From assembly GCA_020049615.1 (NCBI GenBank), contig JAIFKN010000124.1:1-9232 (forward strand): a stretch of 9,232 nucleotides of DNA. The letters run 5' to 3'. The position numbers and the translations under genes were made by a program. The notes beneath the pieces are model-generated. The model had not been told where the DNA came from and did not search any database. It saw nothing but the letters and a program-made list of their open reading frames with translations. Source of the stretch: a bacterium. Lineage in GTDB: Bacteria > Planctomycetota > UBA11346. Below, piece by piece: positions 1 through 6,674 of the stretch; the first letter of the stretch is position 1, and each line of letters opens with the position of its first letter.

Positions 1-842
1 TGCCGCACGAGGTCATGGGCATGGCCAACGGGGTGAAGAACCTCTTCGTCGGCTGCGGCGGCAAGCTCGGCATCGACGCCAGCCACTTCATCGGCGCCGC
101 CTACGGCATGGAGCGCATGATGGGCCGCGCCGACACCCCGGTGCGGCGCATCCTCAACCAGGCGCTGCTGCAGTACTGCACCCACCTGCCGATCGTCTTC
201 ATCCTCACCGTGGTCGGCAAGGCGCGTCCGGGTGAGACCTCCGATCATGGCCTGGTCACCCGCGGCGTGTTCGTCGGCAGCGGCCTCGATGGCTTCGCCG
301 AGGCGTCCGCGCTGTCGCAGGCGGTCAACTTCGAGCAGCTCGACGAGGAGCCCAAGAAGGTCGTCTGCTACCTCGATCCCGAGGAATTCCACTCGACCTG
401 GCTGGGCAACAAGGCGATCTACCGCACCCGCATGGCGATCGCGACCGGCGGCGAGCTGGTGGTGCTGGCGCCCGGCGTGAAGGGCTTCGGCGAGGACCCC
501 GGCATCGACCAGCTCATCCGCACGCACGGTTACCGCACCACCCCGCAGATCATGGCCGCGATCGAGGCCGATCCCGCGTTGGCCGGCAGCCTGTCGGCGG
601 CGGCGCACCTCATCCATGGCTCCAGCGAGGGCCGTTTCACCGTGCGCTACTGCCCCGGCCACCTCACCCGGGCCGAGATCGAGGGCGTCGGCTATGCCTG
701 GGGCGACCTGGCCGAGCAGACCCGCCGCTACGACCCCGCCAAGTTGAAGGACGGCTGGAACGAGGTCGCTGGCGAGCGGCTGTTCTACGTCAGCAACCCA
801 GCCCTGGGACTCTGGGCGCACCGTTCGCGTTTCGCCGGGTGA
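1..842 (+). CDS. LarA-superfamily nickel-dependent 2-hydroxyacid racemase/epimerase, C-terminal part
   Basis: The gene is cut by the window edge; the first full codon is at base 3 and the stop TGA is at 840-842, leaving 279 residues. LarA enzymes racemise or epimerise 2-hydroxy acids in the cytoplasm with a nickel-pincer (NPN) cofactor. The visible part begins with PHEVMGMANGVK, matching the family motif HEVxGxxxGxK. From memory of Lactobacillus plantarum LarA, the spacing His174, Lys184 (covalent cofactor attachment), His200 (nickel ligand) is preserved here as His at 6-8, Lys at 36-38 and His at 84-86. The C-terminal part carries STWLGNKAIYRTRM, VVLAPGVKGFGED, AAHLIHGSSEGRF and YCPGHLTRAEIEG, typical of a LarA homologue subgroup. 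The substrate is uncertain: where true lactate racemase has YQxxK (Gln295, Lys298), this protein appears to have YRTRM, so a sugar acid or another hydroxy acid is plausible. No cofactor-synthesis genes (larB, larC, larE) are in the window. Confidence 0.88.
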   Translation, partial: PHEVMGMANGVKNLFVGCGGKLGIDASHFIGAAYGMERMMGRADTPVRRILNQALLQYCTHLPIVFILTVVGKARPGETSDHGLVTRGVFVGSGLDGFAEASALSQAVNFEQLDEEPKKVVCYLDPEEFHSTWLGNKAIYRTRMAIATGGELVVLAPGVKGFGEDPGIDQLIRTHGYRTTPQIMAAIEADPALAGSLSAAAHLIHGSSEGRFTVRYCPGHLTRAEIEGVGYAWGDLAEQTRRYDPAKLKDGWNEVAGERLFYVSNPALGLWAHRSRFAG

Positions 843-869
843 CGCCGGACCCCGTTCCACCTAACCATG

Positions 870-910
870 CAGGTGACCGTGACCGAGCCTTGCCCGGGCG
901 AGGACACCTG
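870..910. terminator. possible stem-loop downstream of the LarA-like gene
   Basis: CAGGTG (870-875) and CACCTG (905-910) form an outer 6-bp arm. Inside it, 888-903 forms a second stem, CCTTGC/GCGAGG with one G-U pair and loop CCGG. It starts 27 bases after the stop at 842 and could end transcription of the LarA-like gene. No T-run follows, so an intrinsic terminator is only a weak call. It overlaps the candidate promoter of the next gene. Confidence 0.22.
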
Positions 911-918
911 ATTAGTCT
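890..918 (+). promoter_or_regulatory. weak candidate sigma70-type promoter for the 107-residue gene
   Basis: TTGCCC at 890-895 and TAGTCT at 913-918 are separated by 17 bases, each matching four of the six consensus positions. A start about 7 bases after the -10 box would fall at about 925-926, exactly at the ATG of the following gene, implying a leaderless mRNA. This agrees with the absence of a Shine-Dalgarno sequence before that ATG. The match is weak and such hexamers occur by chance. Confidence 0.2.
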
Positions 919-925
919 CCCCGCG

Positions 926-1249
926 ATGCCGAATACTTCGACCGTACGTAAATTCGCGATCAGCATCGACCCCGACGAGGCGGTCGATTTCGCCGAGCAT
1001 GTCGACTGGTTCGGCAAGCGTCTCGCTCCGCTCGGCTTCAAGCAGGCTGCGACCTACACCTTCCGCTACACCGACAGCGAATGCATGATGAAGGTCGAGC
1101 TGAAGGACAGCCAGGACGGCTACTTCGTCTTCCTCTACGTGCAGGCCCCCGACGAGCACAAGTTCCGCGCCGAGGCCGTGGCCAACGCCTTCGAGGCCTT
1201 CGTCGTGGACACCTCCGGCACCAAGCGCCACTCGCTCAAGGACGAGTGA
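926..1249 (+). CDS. small hypothetical protein (107 residues)
   Basis: I do not recognise a family. The predicted product is a soluble, acidic 107-residue protein with no signal peptide, transmembrane segment or cysteine-rich motif. The pattern is mixed alpha/beta: a beta strand (KFAISI), an amphipathic helix (DEAVDFAEHVDWFGKRLAPLG), several alternating strands (TYTFRYT, MMKVELKD, YFVFLYVQ) and a helix (EHKFRAEAVANAFEAFV), suggesting a small ferredoxin-like or similar fold. The ATG at 926 was chosen because the protein from there looks folded throughout. An in-frame GTG at 839, overlapping the previous stop as GTGA, would add 29 Pro/Arg/Gly-rich residues that look non-coding. No Shine-Dalgarno sequence precedes either start. 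The gene ends 114 bases before the convergent gcvT. Codon use looks like that of its neighbours, so the frame is probably real. Confidence 0.6.
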   Translation: MPNTSTVRKFAISIDPDEAVDFAEHVDWFGKRLAPLGFKQAATYTFRYTDSECMMKVELKDSQDGYFVFLYVQAPDEHKFRAEAVANAFEAFVVDTSGTKRHSLKDE

Positions 1250-1314
1250 CGCGGCGCAGATCGTCCTCGAGTCCGTGAGAACGCGGACTGGCGCAGCCCC
1301 TGCAGCAACAGCCA

Positions 1315-1368
1315 GCTAGCGGGGCGACGCCAAGAATCAGCCCCGGGCTGGGGCGGAGCCCCGCTAGC
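1315..1368. terminator. GC-rich inverted repeat between convergent genes, probable bidirectional terminator
   Basis: GCTAGCGGGGC at 1315-1325 is perfectly repeated in inverse as GCCCCGCTAGC at 1358-1368, an 11-bp stem around a 32-base loop. The loop holds a smaller stem GCCCC/GGGGC (1340-1344 and 1350-1354). It lies between the stop of the + strand small gene (1249) and the stop of gcvT on the - strand, and its right arm includes the gcvT stop codon (1364-1366). Position and symmetry suit a shared terminator. Neither side has a T-run, so termination might need Rho, or the structure may protect the 3' end. Confidence 0.45.
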
Positions 1369-2434
1369 GCTTGCGCTTGTAGAACGGCAGCGGCACCACC
1401 ACCGCCTCGATCGCCTGGCCTCTGACATCGACCGTCAGCGCGGTGCCGGGCGCCGCCTGTGCCGCCGGCACATAGGCCATGCCGATGGCATCGCCGAGGG
1501 TCGGCGAGAGCGTGCCGGAGGTGATTGCGCCGACCGGCTGGCCGGCGTGCAGCACGGCATAGCCCTGGCGCGGCACGCGCTTGCTCTGCATGCGCAGGCC
1601 GACCAGTCGCCTGGCCGGGCCGGCCTTGAGCTGGGCGACGATGCGCTCGCCGCCAATGAAGCCGCCTGCCGGGTCGATGGCGAAGGTCAGGCCGGCCTCG
1701 ACCGGGGTGACGGTGCGGTCGAGCTCGTGGCCGTAGAGCGGCATCGCCGCCTCCAGGCGCAGGGTGTCGCGGCAGCCCAGGCCGCAGGGCGACGCGCCAG
1801 CCGCCAGCAGCGCGCCCCACAGTGGCGCGGCGGCGGCGACCGGGCAGAACAGCTCGGCGCCGTCCTCGCCGGTGTAGCCGGTGCGGCTGACGCGCACGGC
1901 GTGGCCCTGCCAGGTGGCGTCGCGGAAGCTGTAGATCGCCTGGGCCGCAGGATCGAGACCCATCCCTGCGAGGATGGCGCAGGCCCTCGGCCCCTGCACC
2001 GCGATCATCGCCTGCTCGGCCGAGAGGTCCTGTAGCACCACGCTGGCGTCCAGCGCCGGGCGCCACAGGCCGAGGATCTTGGCCCGGTTGCCGGCGTTGA
2101 CCACGACATGGAACTGGTGGTCGCCCTCGCGCGAGACCAGCACGTCGTCCTCGACCGTGCCGTCGTCGGCCAGGACCAGGCCGTAGCGCACCTGGCCGGC
2201 GCGCATGTCGCGCAGGCGGCGGCAGACCCGGCGGCTGAGGAAGGCTTCGGCTCCCGGCCCGACCAGGCGCAGGCGGCCCATGTGCGAGACGTCGAAGATG
2301 CCGGCCGCGGTGCGCACGGCGGTGTGCTCGGCCTGGATCCCGGCGAACTGCACCGCCATGTCCCAGCCGGCGAAGTCGACCATCTTGCCGCCGGCGGCGG
2401 CCTGGGCGGCGTACAGGGGGGTGCGTTCGGGCAT
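1364..2434 (-). CDS. gcvT: glycine cleavage system T protein (aminomethyltransferase)
   Basis: GcvT takes the aminomethyl group from lipoylated GcvH, releases ammonia and passes the one-carbon unit to tetrahydrofolate, giving 5,10-methylene-THF (EC 2.1.2.10), in the cytoplasm. The 356-residue product has normal family length. Visible motifs are [20 protein letters not shown] at the N-terminus, GIFDVSHMG (45-53), the conserved acidic pair in VEDDVLV (Asp96-Asp97, the region of the catalytic folate-binding Asp), VVNAGN (111-116), [13 protein letters not shown] (about 183-195), a central [13 protein letters not shown] and the C-terminal [19 protein letters not shown]. The ATG at 2434-2432 is preceded on its strand by AAAGG six bases upstream, which supports the start. 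It is transcribed divergently from the secretin operon. The other glycine cleavage genes (gcvH, gcvP) are not in the window, so it stands alone here. No glycine riboswitch is evident in the short upstream spacer. Confidence 0.97.
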   Translation of the reverse strand: MPERTPLYAAQAAAGGKMVDFAGWDMAVQFAGIQAEHTAVRTAAGIFDVSHMGRLRLVGPGAEAFLSRRVCRRLRDMRAGQVRYGLVLADDGTVEDDVLVSREGDHQFHVVVNAGNRAKILGLWRPALDASVVLQDLSAEQAMIAVQGPRACAILAGMGLDPAAQAIYSFRDATWQGHAVRVSRTGYTGEDGAELFCPVAAAAPLWGALLAAGASPCGLGCRDTLRLEAAMPLYGHELDRTVTPVEAGLTFAIDPAGGFIGGERIVAQLKAGPARRLVGLRMQSKRVPRQGYAVLHAGQPVGAITSGTLSPTLGDAIGMAYVPAAQAAPGTALTVDVRGQAIEAVVVPLPFYKRKR

Positions 2435-2459
2435 GTCGGGCCTTTGCGGATCAGGGTTT

Positions 2460-2475
2460 GGGGCAACACTGCCCC
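2460..2475. promoter_or_regulatory. short hairpin in the gcvT/secretin divergent spacer
   Basis: GGGGCA (2460-2465) and TGCCCC (2470-2475) form a perfect 6-bp stem with loop ACAC. It lies 25 bases upstream of the gcvT ATG and about 50 bases upstream of the TTG proposed for the secretin, so it would sit in a leader RNA or act as an operator. I see no convincing -10/-35 pair for either gene in this 91-base spacer. Confidence 0.25.
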
Positions 2476-2515
2476 CGGGGCGGGCGTATCAGCTTCGTCC
2501 CTGGGTCCATCCCGC

Positions 2516-2521
2516 AAGGAG
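2516..2521 (+). promoter_or_regulatory. Shine-Dalgarno sequence deciding the secretin start
   Basis: AAGGAG at 2516-2521 is the strongest ribosome-binding sequence seen near the secretin's 5' end. It sits four bases before an in-frame TTG (2526-2528). The spacing is slightly short. No in-frame ATG or GTG lies between the ATG at 2433 and this TTG, so it favours TTG as the start. Confidence 0.5.
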
Positions 2522-2525
2522 TCTG

Positions 2526-4697
2526 TTGATCCTCGCCGCCGGCCTGTGGGCTGGAGACGCCCAGCCGACCGCCACGCCGGAGGAGTACAGCGCGCGCATC
2601 CGGGCCCTGGAGGCCGCCATCCGCGGCCTGGTCGACGAGCAGGCCAAGGTCGCCGGCCCGGCCGGCGCCGCCGCCAACGCCGACTACGCCGCCGCCAAGG
2701 CGCGGGCCAGCGACGACGTACGCCGCCGCCTGCAGTTCGTCGAATACCACCTCGCCGACAACGACTACAACCGCGCCGTCGACACCTGCAACGCCATCCT
2801 CGTCGACCACCCGCACGAGCCGGCGACGGTGCGGCTGAAGTACCGCATCCTCATGTCGATGGTCGAACGCGAGCGGGCCATGCTCGAGCGCGAGCGCCAG
2901 TACCGCGCCGAGGAGGGCCTCGCCGACGCCCAGGCGCGCGGCGTCCTGCCCAAGGACGGGCCGAAGCTCGCCCGCACCGTGTGGGTCTTCGACGAGGACG
3001 TCGAGGAGGCCGACCGCGCGGCGGTGCGCAAGCGCCTGCAGGAGAAGGTGACGCTGAACTACGACGGCGTGGCGGTGGGCGAGGTGCTCAAGCCGCTGTT
3101 CGCCATCGCCGGGATCAACTACGTCATCCTCGACCGCGCCCTGTCCAGCGAGACCCTGACCCTGCACCTGGTGGACGACACGGTCGAGAACGCGCTGAAG
3201 ACCATCGCCAAGCTGGTCGACGTGCGCTACAACTACTCGGCCAACACGGTGTTCATCGGCGCCGCCGACAGCGAGGTGATGGTCAGCGAGATCATCCGCC
3301 TGTCGTCGGGCCTGACCGACGTGGTGACGGAGCCGCAACTGCCGGTACCGATCGGCAACGAGCAGTCCGCCACCGGTGGCGCCGGCGGCGCGTTGCCGCA
3401 GCAGCAGCCGGGCCAGCAGGGCCAGAATGGCCAGCAGACCAGCGACCTCGAGCGTTTCCTCGAGAAGGTGCCGGAGATCGTCGCTGGGTGGGGCAGCGGC
3501 ACATATTACCTCGACCGCAAGTCGAACACCCTCTATGCGCGCGCCACGCCGGCAGCGGTCTCCGAACTGAAGCGCCTGCTGCGTGCGCTCGATTACCAGA
3601 GTGCGCAGATCCTCATCGAGACGAAGTTCGTCGAGGTCAGCGAGGAGGCCGCCCGGCGCATCGGCGTCGACTGGGGCGGGGCCTCGCTTGGCGAACGGGT
3701 CAGCGTCACCGGTCCGAGCGGCAGCTCCTTCGGCGCGAACGGCATCACACCCGGCCAGGGCTCGGCACCCAACGCGACGATCAGCGGAGTGGCTTCCGAT
3801 GCGACCGGCGCCCTCAGCGGCGGCCTCCTGGCCCAGATCCTGTTCTCGCCGAAAGGCCGCGACAGCCCGGGCATCTTCGCGTCCCTGTCGATGCTGGAAT
3901 CCGAAGGCAAGGCCCAGGGCCTGGCCGAGCCGCGCATCCTCACGCTCAACAATGCGGTCGGCATCATCCAGCTGCTGCAGTCGGTGAGCTTCATCGAGAA
4001 CTACAACTTCAACAACATCACCACCTCCGCCGAGACCGGCAACAACGGCACCACCACCAGCGCGCAGACGGCCGTGCCGCAGCCGGTGTGGAAGACGGTG
4101 CAGGAGGGCTTCACCCTGCGCATCAAGCCGTCCATCGCGCGCAACGACGACACCATCACCCTCGACATCCGTCCGACCGTGACCCAGCGTTCCGGCAACA
4201 CCAACCAGACTCCGATCAGCTACCAGCCGAGCACCGGGGCGGAGACCGAGACCCTCTTCGTCAGCCAGCCGGAATTCATCACCCGGTCGCTCGGCACCAC
4301 CATGCACGTCAAGAACGGGCAGACCGTGGTGCTTGGAGGGCTGACCACCGAGATCAGCAACAACAGCGACAGCGGCGTGCCCGGCTTGCGCACCGTGCCT
4401 GGGCTCGGCCGCCTGTTCAGCCACAGCGCCAAATCGGTCGACCGCCGCAACCTGATGATCTTCGTCACCGCCCACATCATCGACCCGTCCGGCGCCAAGA
4501 TCGGCGAGGACATCCGCCGCCTGCGCGAGACCGCCGCCGTGGTCATGCCCGAGGAGGTGCGCCTGGCCGAGGCGGAGTTGCGCGTGGTCGAGGCGCAGCG
4601 CGCCGCCGAGGCGGTCGACGCCGAAGCCAAGGCCAACGAGGCGGCCGAGCGCAAGCCGGTCGCACCGCCTGCCGGCCGGACCGGGCAGCGCCGCTAG
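2526..4697 (+). CDS. pilQ: PilQ/GspD-type outer-membrane secretin
   Basis: The protein (723 residues from TTG 2526) is predicted to form the ring channel in the outer membrane through which a pilus or secreted substrate passes. In order it has a short hydrophobic N-terminus ([11 protein letters not shown]), a helical region with a TPR-like segment (about 70-130), an STN/N0-like domain (about 175-245, with [18 protein letters not shown]), a Gln/Gly-rich linker (280-307), an N1-like repeat (about 310-358, [18 protein letters not shown]) and the secretin core (about 360-653). The core carries GQTVVLGGL and the hallmark [15 protein letters not shown], followed by [14 protein letters not shown]. 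An Ala/Glu-rich helical tail (674-723) follows. TTG is chosen for its AAGGAG box, but the resulting signal peptide is short and lacks N-terminal positive charge. An ATG at 2433 would give 754 residues with Arg before the hydrophobic stretch. It heads a tight operon; the next gene starts six bases after its stop. Layout recalls the Amuc_1098 family. GspD is the alternative name. Confidence 0.9.
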   Translation: MILAAGLWAGDAQPTATPEEYSARIRALEAAIRGLVDEQAKVAGPAGAAANADYAAAKARASDDVRRRLQFVEYHLADNDYNRAVDTCNAILVDHPHEPATVRLKYRILMSMVERERAMLERERQYRAEEGLADAQARGVLPKDGPKLARTVWVFDEDVEEADRAAVRKRLQEKVTLNYDGVAVGEVLKPLFAIAGINYVILDRALSSETLTLHLVDDTVENALKTIAKLVDVRYNYSANTVFIGAADSEVMVSEIIRLSSGLTDVVTEPQLPVPIGNEQSATGGAGGALPQQQPGQQGQNGQQTSDLERFLEKVPEIVAGWGSGTYYLDRKSNTLYARATPAAVSELKRLLRALDYQSAQILIETKFVEVSEEAARRIGVDWGGASLGERVSVTGPSGSSFGANGITPGQGSAPNATISGVASDATGALSGGLLAQILFSPKGRDSPGIFASLSMLESEGKAQGLAEPRILTLNNAVGIIQLLQSVSFIENYNFNNITTSAETGNNGTTTSAQTAVPQPVWKTVQEGFTLRIKPSIARNDDTITLDIRPTVTQRSGNTNQTPISYQPSTGAETETLFVSQPEFITRSLGTTMHVKNGQTVVLGGLTTEISNNSDSGVPGLRTVPGLGRLFSHSAKSVDRRNLMIFVTAHIIDPSGAKIGEDIRRLRETAAVVMPEEVRLAEAELRVVEAQRAAEAVDAEAKANEAAERKPVAPPAGRTGQRR

Positions 4698-4703
4698 CGT
4701 CCC

Positions 4704-6674
4704 ATGGCCCTGTCGGTCGGTCTCGACATCGGTACGCACCACGTCCGGGCCATCGCCCTGCGCGGCACGCGCATCGTCGCCCATGCCGCGGTCGCGCGAC
4801 GGGCCGAGGACGGCACCGAACGGCCGCTGGCCACCGTCGTCGCCGACCTGGGCGAGTCCGTGCCGCTGGCGCGCTCCGGCGCGGTGGCGTCCAGCGACCT
4901 CGAGGTGCTGGCGCGCTTCCTCCACGTCGCGCCGCTGCCGCCATCGCGGCTCGAACGCATCATCCGGCTCGAACTGTCACCCGAGGAGGGGGCCGCGCCG
5001 TGCCTCGACGCGGTACGCTTGGCGGCCGATGGCGACGACCTGTGCTACCTCGGTCTGGTCGTCGACACCGGCGCCGTCCGCCTGCTGCAGGGCGAATTGG
5101 CCCGCGCGGGGGTCCGCCCGCGCACCATCTCGTGGGGCCCGATGGCGCTGGCCGCGGCGGCCTCGCGCGTACCGCTGGAGGGCGACCAGCTCGCCTTGGT
5201 CATCGACATCGGGGCTGCCGGCACCGACGTGGCGCTGGTCGGCGAAGGCCGCCTGCTGGCCTGCCGCCGCCTCGCCATCGGCGGCGACCACTTCACCCAG
5301 GCCCTGGTCGAGACCGGGCTGACCGCGGCCGAGGCCGAGCGCGCCAAGCGCGCCTCCGCCCCGATCCTGCCGCCCCCGGCCGAGCCGGTGCTGCCGCCGC
5401 AGCCGCGACCGGAGGCGCCACCCGCGCCGCTGCCGGCCGAGCCGGCGTTCGACGCCCTGCCGTCCCTCGACGACGGCCTCGGTGAACTCGACACGCCTCC
5501 TGCCGCACCGCCGCCACCACCGGCCGAAGCCCAGCCCGAGCTCGAGCTGGAACTCGATGATCAGCCGAAGGCGCCCGGCGTCACCACGATGAAGATGGCG
5601 TCGGTGACCCTCGGCCCGCAGCTGACCCGCGCCGCCGAGGGCTTCTACGGCCAGCTCGCCACCACCCTGGCCTTCTTCAAGGCGCAGCTGAAGCGCAGCG
5701 AACTGACGCCCGCCAAGGTGTTGATCTGCGGCGGCGGCGCCGGTCTCGCCGCGCTCGAGCCCTATCTGGCACGGCGTTTCCAGGCCCCGGTCGACCGCTT
5801 CGATCCCTGCGCTGGCCAGGATGGCGCGCCCGGACGCGAAGGATGGCAGTGGGCCCGCGCCTACGGCCTGGCCCTTGCCGCCGGAGGGGCCGATGTGCCG
5901 CGCTGCGATCTGCGCCCCGACACCGACCTGCGGCGCGAGGTCTGGCGCCGCCGCCTGATCTGGCCGTGGTTCGCCGCCGCCTGCCTGCTGGTGGCCGGCG
6001 CCATCGCCGCCCTCGGCCTGACCGAGCAGATCGAACGCGACGACATCGAGGCCGGCTTGCTGGAGGCCGCCGTCGCCGAGCACAAGCGCCTGTCGGTCGA
6101 TTTGGCCACGCTCGAGGCCGAGCGCGACGCCGCGCGCGAGGATCTGCGCGCCATCGCCGGCCGCATCCATGCCGCCCGCGACCTGCTCTACACCGTGCGG
6201 GCGCTGAAGGAGCAGACCAGCAAGTCGAAGGAGCTCTGGGTGACCTCGCTCCAGACCGTCGGCGTGGGGCGTGACGACACCGAGGCTCCGGTGCCGACCA
6301 AGCGTCCGCTGCTGTCCGGAGGCCCGAAGCCGGTAACCAAGGACTCGCTGATTGATCGCGGTGCGGTCGACATCGGTGGACGGGTGCGCTTCGATGAGAA
6401 GATGACCGATCCCCAGATGGTCGCCTTCAGCGAGCGGTACCAGCAGGCCCTGTCGCAATGGCCGACACCGGAGGGCGTCAACCTGTTCCGTGATGTCATC
6501 CTGACCCATCGCAGGGTCGAGCGCGGCAGCGGTGCGGCCGGTGCGGCCGAGGGCGGCGAGTTCGTGTTCAAGTTCCGCTGCTTCTTCCCGCTCACCAGCC
6601 TGGGCGAGGCGACGCCGTCCGTGTCGCAGGCCTCAGCCCCCTCCGCGACTCCGCCAGCGGTGGAGAAGCCCTGA
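4704..6674 (+). CDS. pilM: PilM-PilN fusion protein (GspL-like architecture)
   Basis: The 656-residue product joins two type IV pilus proteins usually made separately. Residues 1-215 and about 293-400 form a PilM-like actin-fold cytoplasmic domain, with phosphate-1 motif GLDIGTHHVRAIAL (6-19), phosphate-2 motif VIDIGAAGTDVALV (166-179), the AExxK-type end of the central part (about 208-215) and the adenosine-site glycines in LICGGGAGLAALEPYLARRF (340-359). Residues 216-292 are a Pro/Ala-rich, then acidic (ELELELDDQ) insert. A basic stretch RREVWRRR precedes one transmembrane helix (about 418-438); a coiled coil (440-490) and a periplasmic PilN-like domain follow (about 510-632). The tail 633-656 is low complexity. 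PilM normally binds the PilN N-terminal tail, and here the link is covalent, as in GspL of type II secretion, but the nucleotide motifs look intact as in PilM. ATG 4704 follows the secretin stop by six bases with no clear Shine-Dalgarno sequence, suggesting coupled translation. Confidence 0.87.
   Translation: MALSVGLDIGTHHVRAIALRGTRIVAHAAVARRAEDGTERPLATVVADLGESVPLARSGAVASSDLEVLARFLHVAPLPPSRLERIIRLELSPEEGAAPCLDAVRLAADGDDLCYLGLVVDTGAVRLLQGELARAGVRPRTISWGPMALAAAASRVPLEGDQLALVIDIGAAGTDVALVGEGRLLACRRLAIGGDHFTQALVETGLTAAEAERAKRASAPILPPPAEPVLPPQPRPEAPPAPLPAEPAFDALPSLDDGLGELDTPPAAPPPPPAEAQPELELELDDQPKAPGVTTMKMASVTLGPQLTRAAEGFYGQLATTLAFFKAQLKRSELTPAKVLICGGGAGLAALEPYLARRFQAPVDRFDPCAGQDGAPGREGWQWARAYGLALAAGGADVPRCDLRPDTDLRREVWRRRLIWPWFAAACLLVAGAIAALGLTEQIERDDIEAGLLEAAVAEHKRLSVDLATLEAERDAAREDLRAIAGRIHAARDLLYTVRALKEQTSKSKELWVTSLQTVGVGRDDTEAPVPTKRPLLSGGPKPVTKDSLIDRGAVDIGGRVRFDEKMTDPQMVAFSERYQQALSQWPTPEGVNLFRDVILTHRRVERGSGAAGAAEGGEFVFKFRCFFPLTSLGEATPSVSQASAPSATPPAVEKP

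Noticed and set aside
1..842. Naming the first gene larA (lactate racemase)
   Set aside because: The superfamily is clear but the probable substrate-binding residues differ from lactate racemase and the N-terminal half is missing, so a specific symbol would overstate what is seen.
839..925. GTG start at 839 for the 107-residue protein, overlapping the LarA-like stop as GTGA
   Set aside because: The overlap looks like translational coupling, but the added 29 residues are Pro/Arg/Gly-rich and unlike the rest of the protein. ATG 926 gives a more protein-like start. It is not fully excluded.
2435..2525. Glycine riboswitch or a strong divergent promoter upstream of gcvT
   Set aside because: The spacer is only 91 bases, too short for a tandem glycine riboswitch plus promoter, and only a small hairpin with no convincing -10/-35 pair was found.
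2451..4925. Long - strand open frame of 824 codons opposite the secretin
   Set aside because: Composition is typical of an antisense shadow (Gly, Leu, Asp, Val, His, Arg repeats), no domain is seen, and the secretin on the other strand is unambiguous.
2108..5485. Very long open + strand frame of 1125 codons overlapping gcvT, the secretin and the PilM-PilN gene
   Set aside because: Its translation is Arg/Pro/Ala/Gly-rich without recognisable domains, while another frame over the same bases encodes clear secretin and PilM motifs. Long open shadow frames are expected in GC-rich DNA.
4977..6509. Long - strand open frame of 510 codons opposite the PilM-PilN gene
   Set aside because: It is an antisense shadow of a well-supported coding frame and has no recognisable motif.
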